From Rikenellaceae bacterium (GTDB lineage: Bacteria > Bacteroidota > Bacteroidia > Bacteroidales > UBA932), in the NCBI GenBank assembly GCA_003520315.1, contig DOVA01000191.1:1-6362 (forward strand): 6,362 bases of DNA. The letters are read 5' to 3'. The stretch's first letter is position 1. Each line of letters begins with the position of its first letter. Made by a program: the position numbers and the translations under genes. The notes under the pieces were generated by a model. The model saw only the letters and a program-made list of their open reading frames with translations, was not told where the DNA came from and searched no databases. Shown here piece by piece: positions 4,949 through 6,362 of the stretch.

Positions 4949-6362
4949 TTTAATAACACAGTCAATTGCTTGTCTGACATAAGTTCCTTATCATATAAAG
5001 GGCTCAAGAAAATAAAGGTCATAAGTGTGTACATTATGATGCCATTAGGAAACTGTCCCATTAACTCCAACGTGTATGAAGCTACATACAAACCGGCAAT
5101 TCCACATGTAAAGGCGGCAATAATGCCTCTAAGTTCTTTGTTTTTAAGCCTGAACAGCACCACAAAACAACCGTATCCCAATATTGACATAAGTATTGTA
5201 AAATAGAGTATAAGACCCACAATGCCCGTTTCTACCCAAACCAAAACATACCAGGAATCCTTTGGAATTGAAGATAAAAAGGAGTCTGATCTGTATTCTG
5301 CTCTTTCACGCGACATTCCAATACCTGCCCCAAATGGTTTATCTGCCATATAAACCTTAAATTTTGCCTGATTCTCAAGCCTTACAAGTAACGAAGCATC
5401 TTCAGTATTAAACACTGATCTCATCCTTCTGACATACTGATTGCTATGCCCTATGTAAGTATATTTCAGAAACACAAAAGCCACCAACACTATAATTGCC
5501 ACAGGTAATGCAATCTTCAAGTTTTTGGAAAGAGCCACAAACAGAGCAAATCCTACAAAAATTACCGGTATAGAACCTCTTGTTCCGGAAATAACCATCC
5601 CGGCAAAACAGGCAATTGCTGTAAGAAAAAAAAAGATTTTCCGTAATTTGTTTTTTTGATATATAGAAACAATTGCAAAAACAACCCCCGAGAAAGCTAT
5701 TCCTGTACCAAAGTTAGCTGCATCAGTAAAAAATGAAAAGTATCTTATCCCCGAACTTATTATATGTGTACTTCTTCCAATTTCAGCCAGCCATCTGGAC
5801 TCAGCTGAGTCAAATCCAAAATATTTTTGAATAAAAGCCTTGAGTACAGCTGTCAAACAGAGAATTGCCCATAAAGTAAGCAAAGTCTGCAAATCCTTAT
5901 ATCTTCTCATCATAACAGATACTGCAAACGCTGTCAAAACAAAGTATGTTCCAAACCCTCTTACATAAGTCAGCCATGCAATTGAAGACGAAAGGTTTGG
6001 ATTGAAAAGCTGAAATATAAGATATATCATCCAGACAAAGGCTATCAAAGTAATAGCATTAAGACTATCTTTGAGCAAGACCTTAGGTGGAACTTTAAAT
6101 TGGTTTAAAAGTAATACAACCAGCAAAAGAAAAAAGAAAACATCCATCACTATGCCAGGTGGAATTGATGGAATATATCTTGATATACCTGATATATAGT
6201 AATTCAGAATGAATAGAAAAAAAAATCCAAATTTAGGATTCTTGAAAATCAAATAAAAAAAAACTAGTGCAAAAGGCAGTACGGAAATTAATACTCCTAT
6301 TTTATAATTTTGATATACAGTAAGATATGGAATAACCAAGGCACTAGCTATAATTATTAAAA
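4945..6362 (-). CDS. O-antigen polymerase/ligase-family membrane protein (Wzy/WaaL-like), 5' end outside window
   Basis: At least 472 codons of a polytopic protein with about ten or more hydrophobic segments, of the Wzy_C/O-antigen ligase superfamily. Numbering from a TTG codon at 6339, family-like stretches are RYFSFFTDAANFGTGIAFSG (199-218), MVISGTRGS (248-256) with the conserved arginine, the periplasmic-loop region RLENQAKFKVYMADKPFGAG (320-339), and DSWYVLVWVETGIVGLILYF (361-380), the hydrophobic 'E-tG-iGL' helix after the large loop. The frame stays open upstream of that TTG to the window edge (reading LIIIASA) inside a membrane segment, so the true start is beyond base 6362 and the TTG is not the start. 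In a Wzx operon it most likely polymerises repeat units (Wzy), but ligation to lipid A core, or glycan transfer to protein, cannot be excluded from sequence because these subfamilies share the same motifs. Confidence 0.87.
   Translation of the reverse strand, partial: LIIIASALVIPYLTVYQNYKIGVLISVLPFALVFFYLIFKNPKFGFFFLFILNYYISGISRYIPSIPPGIVMDVFFFLLLVVLLLNQFKVPPKVLLKDSLNAITLIAFVWMIYLIFQLFNPNLSSSIAWLTYVRGFGTYFVLTAFAVSVMMRRYKDLQTLLTLWAILCLTAVLKAFIQKYFGFDSAESRWLAEIGRSTHIISSGIRYFSFFTDAANFGTGIAFSGVVFAIVSIYQKNKLRKIFFFLTAIACFAGMVISGTRGSIPVIFVGFALFVALSKNLKIALPVAIIVLVAFVFLKYTYIGHSNQYVRRMRSVFNTEDASLLVRLENQAKFKVYMADKPFGAGIGMSRERAEYRSDSFLSSIPKDSWYVLVWVETGIVGLILYFTILMSILGYGCFVVLFRLKNKELRGIIAAFTCGIAGLYVASYTLELMGQFPNGIIMYTLMTFIFLSPLYDKELMSDKQLTVLLK

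Noticed and set aside
6337..6339. TTG as start codon of the polymerase/ligase gene
   Set aside because: The frame stays open to the window edge and the codons before it encode hydrophobic residues continuing the same membrane segment, so the real start lies outside the window.
1..6362. A new defence, CRISPR, mobile-element or otherwise undescribed system
   Set aside because: No direct-repeat array, transposase, integrase, toxin-antitoxin pair or tRNA was seen on either strand; all intact genes belong to recognisable glycan-assembly families.

Overview
The window is a piece of a polysaccharide biosynthesis locus from an AT-rich Gram-negative bacterium, most likely a member of the Bacteroidota. 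Three things point there. The flippase opens with the IFKATSLFGGVQ signature I associate with Bacteroidota Wzx proteins. The 365-aa GT4 opens MRIAIEAQRIFRKKKHGMDF, also typical of that phylum. None of the four start codons inside the window has a purine-rich Shine-Dalgarno sequence, as expected for Bacteroidota. This assignment is inference from family resemblance; there is no rRNA or housekeeping gene.

Positions 301-6362 hold one tightly packed minus-strand operon of five genes, read right to left. They are a polytopic O-antigen polymerase/ligase-type membrane protein (its 5' end lies beyond base 6362), a soluble GT2 glycosyltransferase of the rhamnosyltransferase-like type, a membrane-anchored GT2 with D, D, D, QxxRW motifs, a GT4 glycosyltransferase, and a Wzx-type flippase. 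Three junctions are 4-base start/stop overlaps (ATGA, ATGA, TTGA) and the fourth has a 6-base spacer, so the genes are almost certainly co-transcribed and translationally coupled. The operon promoter, the initiating phosphoglycosyltransferase and any nucleotide-sugar genes are not in the window.

Positions 1-304 hold no intact gene. On the plus strand there are two abutting protein fragments in different frames. The first (frame 3) resembles part of a sugar-modifying transferase beta-propeller domain with an HLSYP motif. The second (frame 2) is the last ~50 residues of a GT4 glycosyltransferase. The join lies at about 130-155. The GT4 tail ends in a stop codon that overlaps the flippase stop codon, so the debris converges directly on the operon with no intergenic space.

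Together the intact genes fit a Wzx/Wzy-dependent pathway: the three glycosyltransferases extend a lipid-linked repeat unit at the cytoplasmic face, Wzx flips it, and the ligase/polymerase-type protein polymerises or transfers it on the periplasmic side. I see no CRISPR array, tRNA, insertion sequence or clearly new system. The most interesting part is the recombination scar at the left edge.
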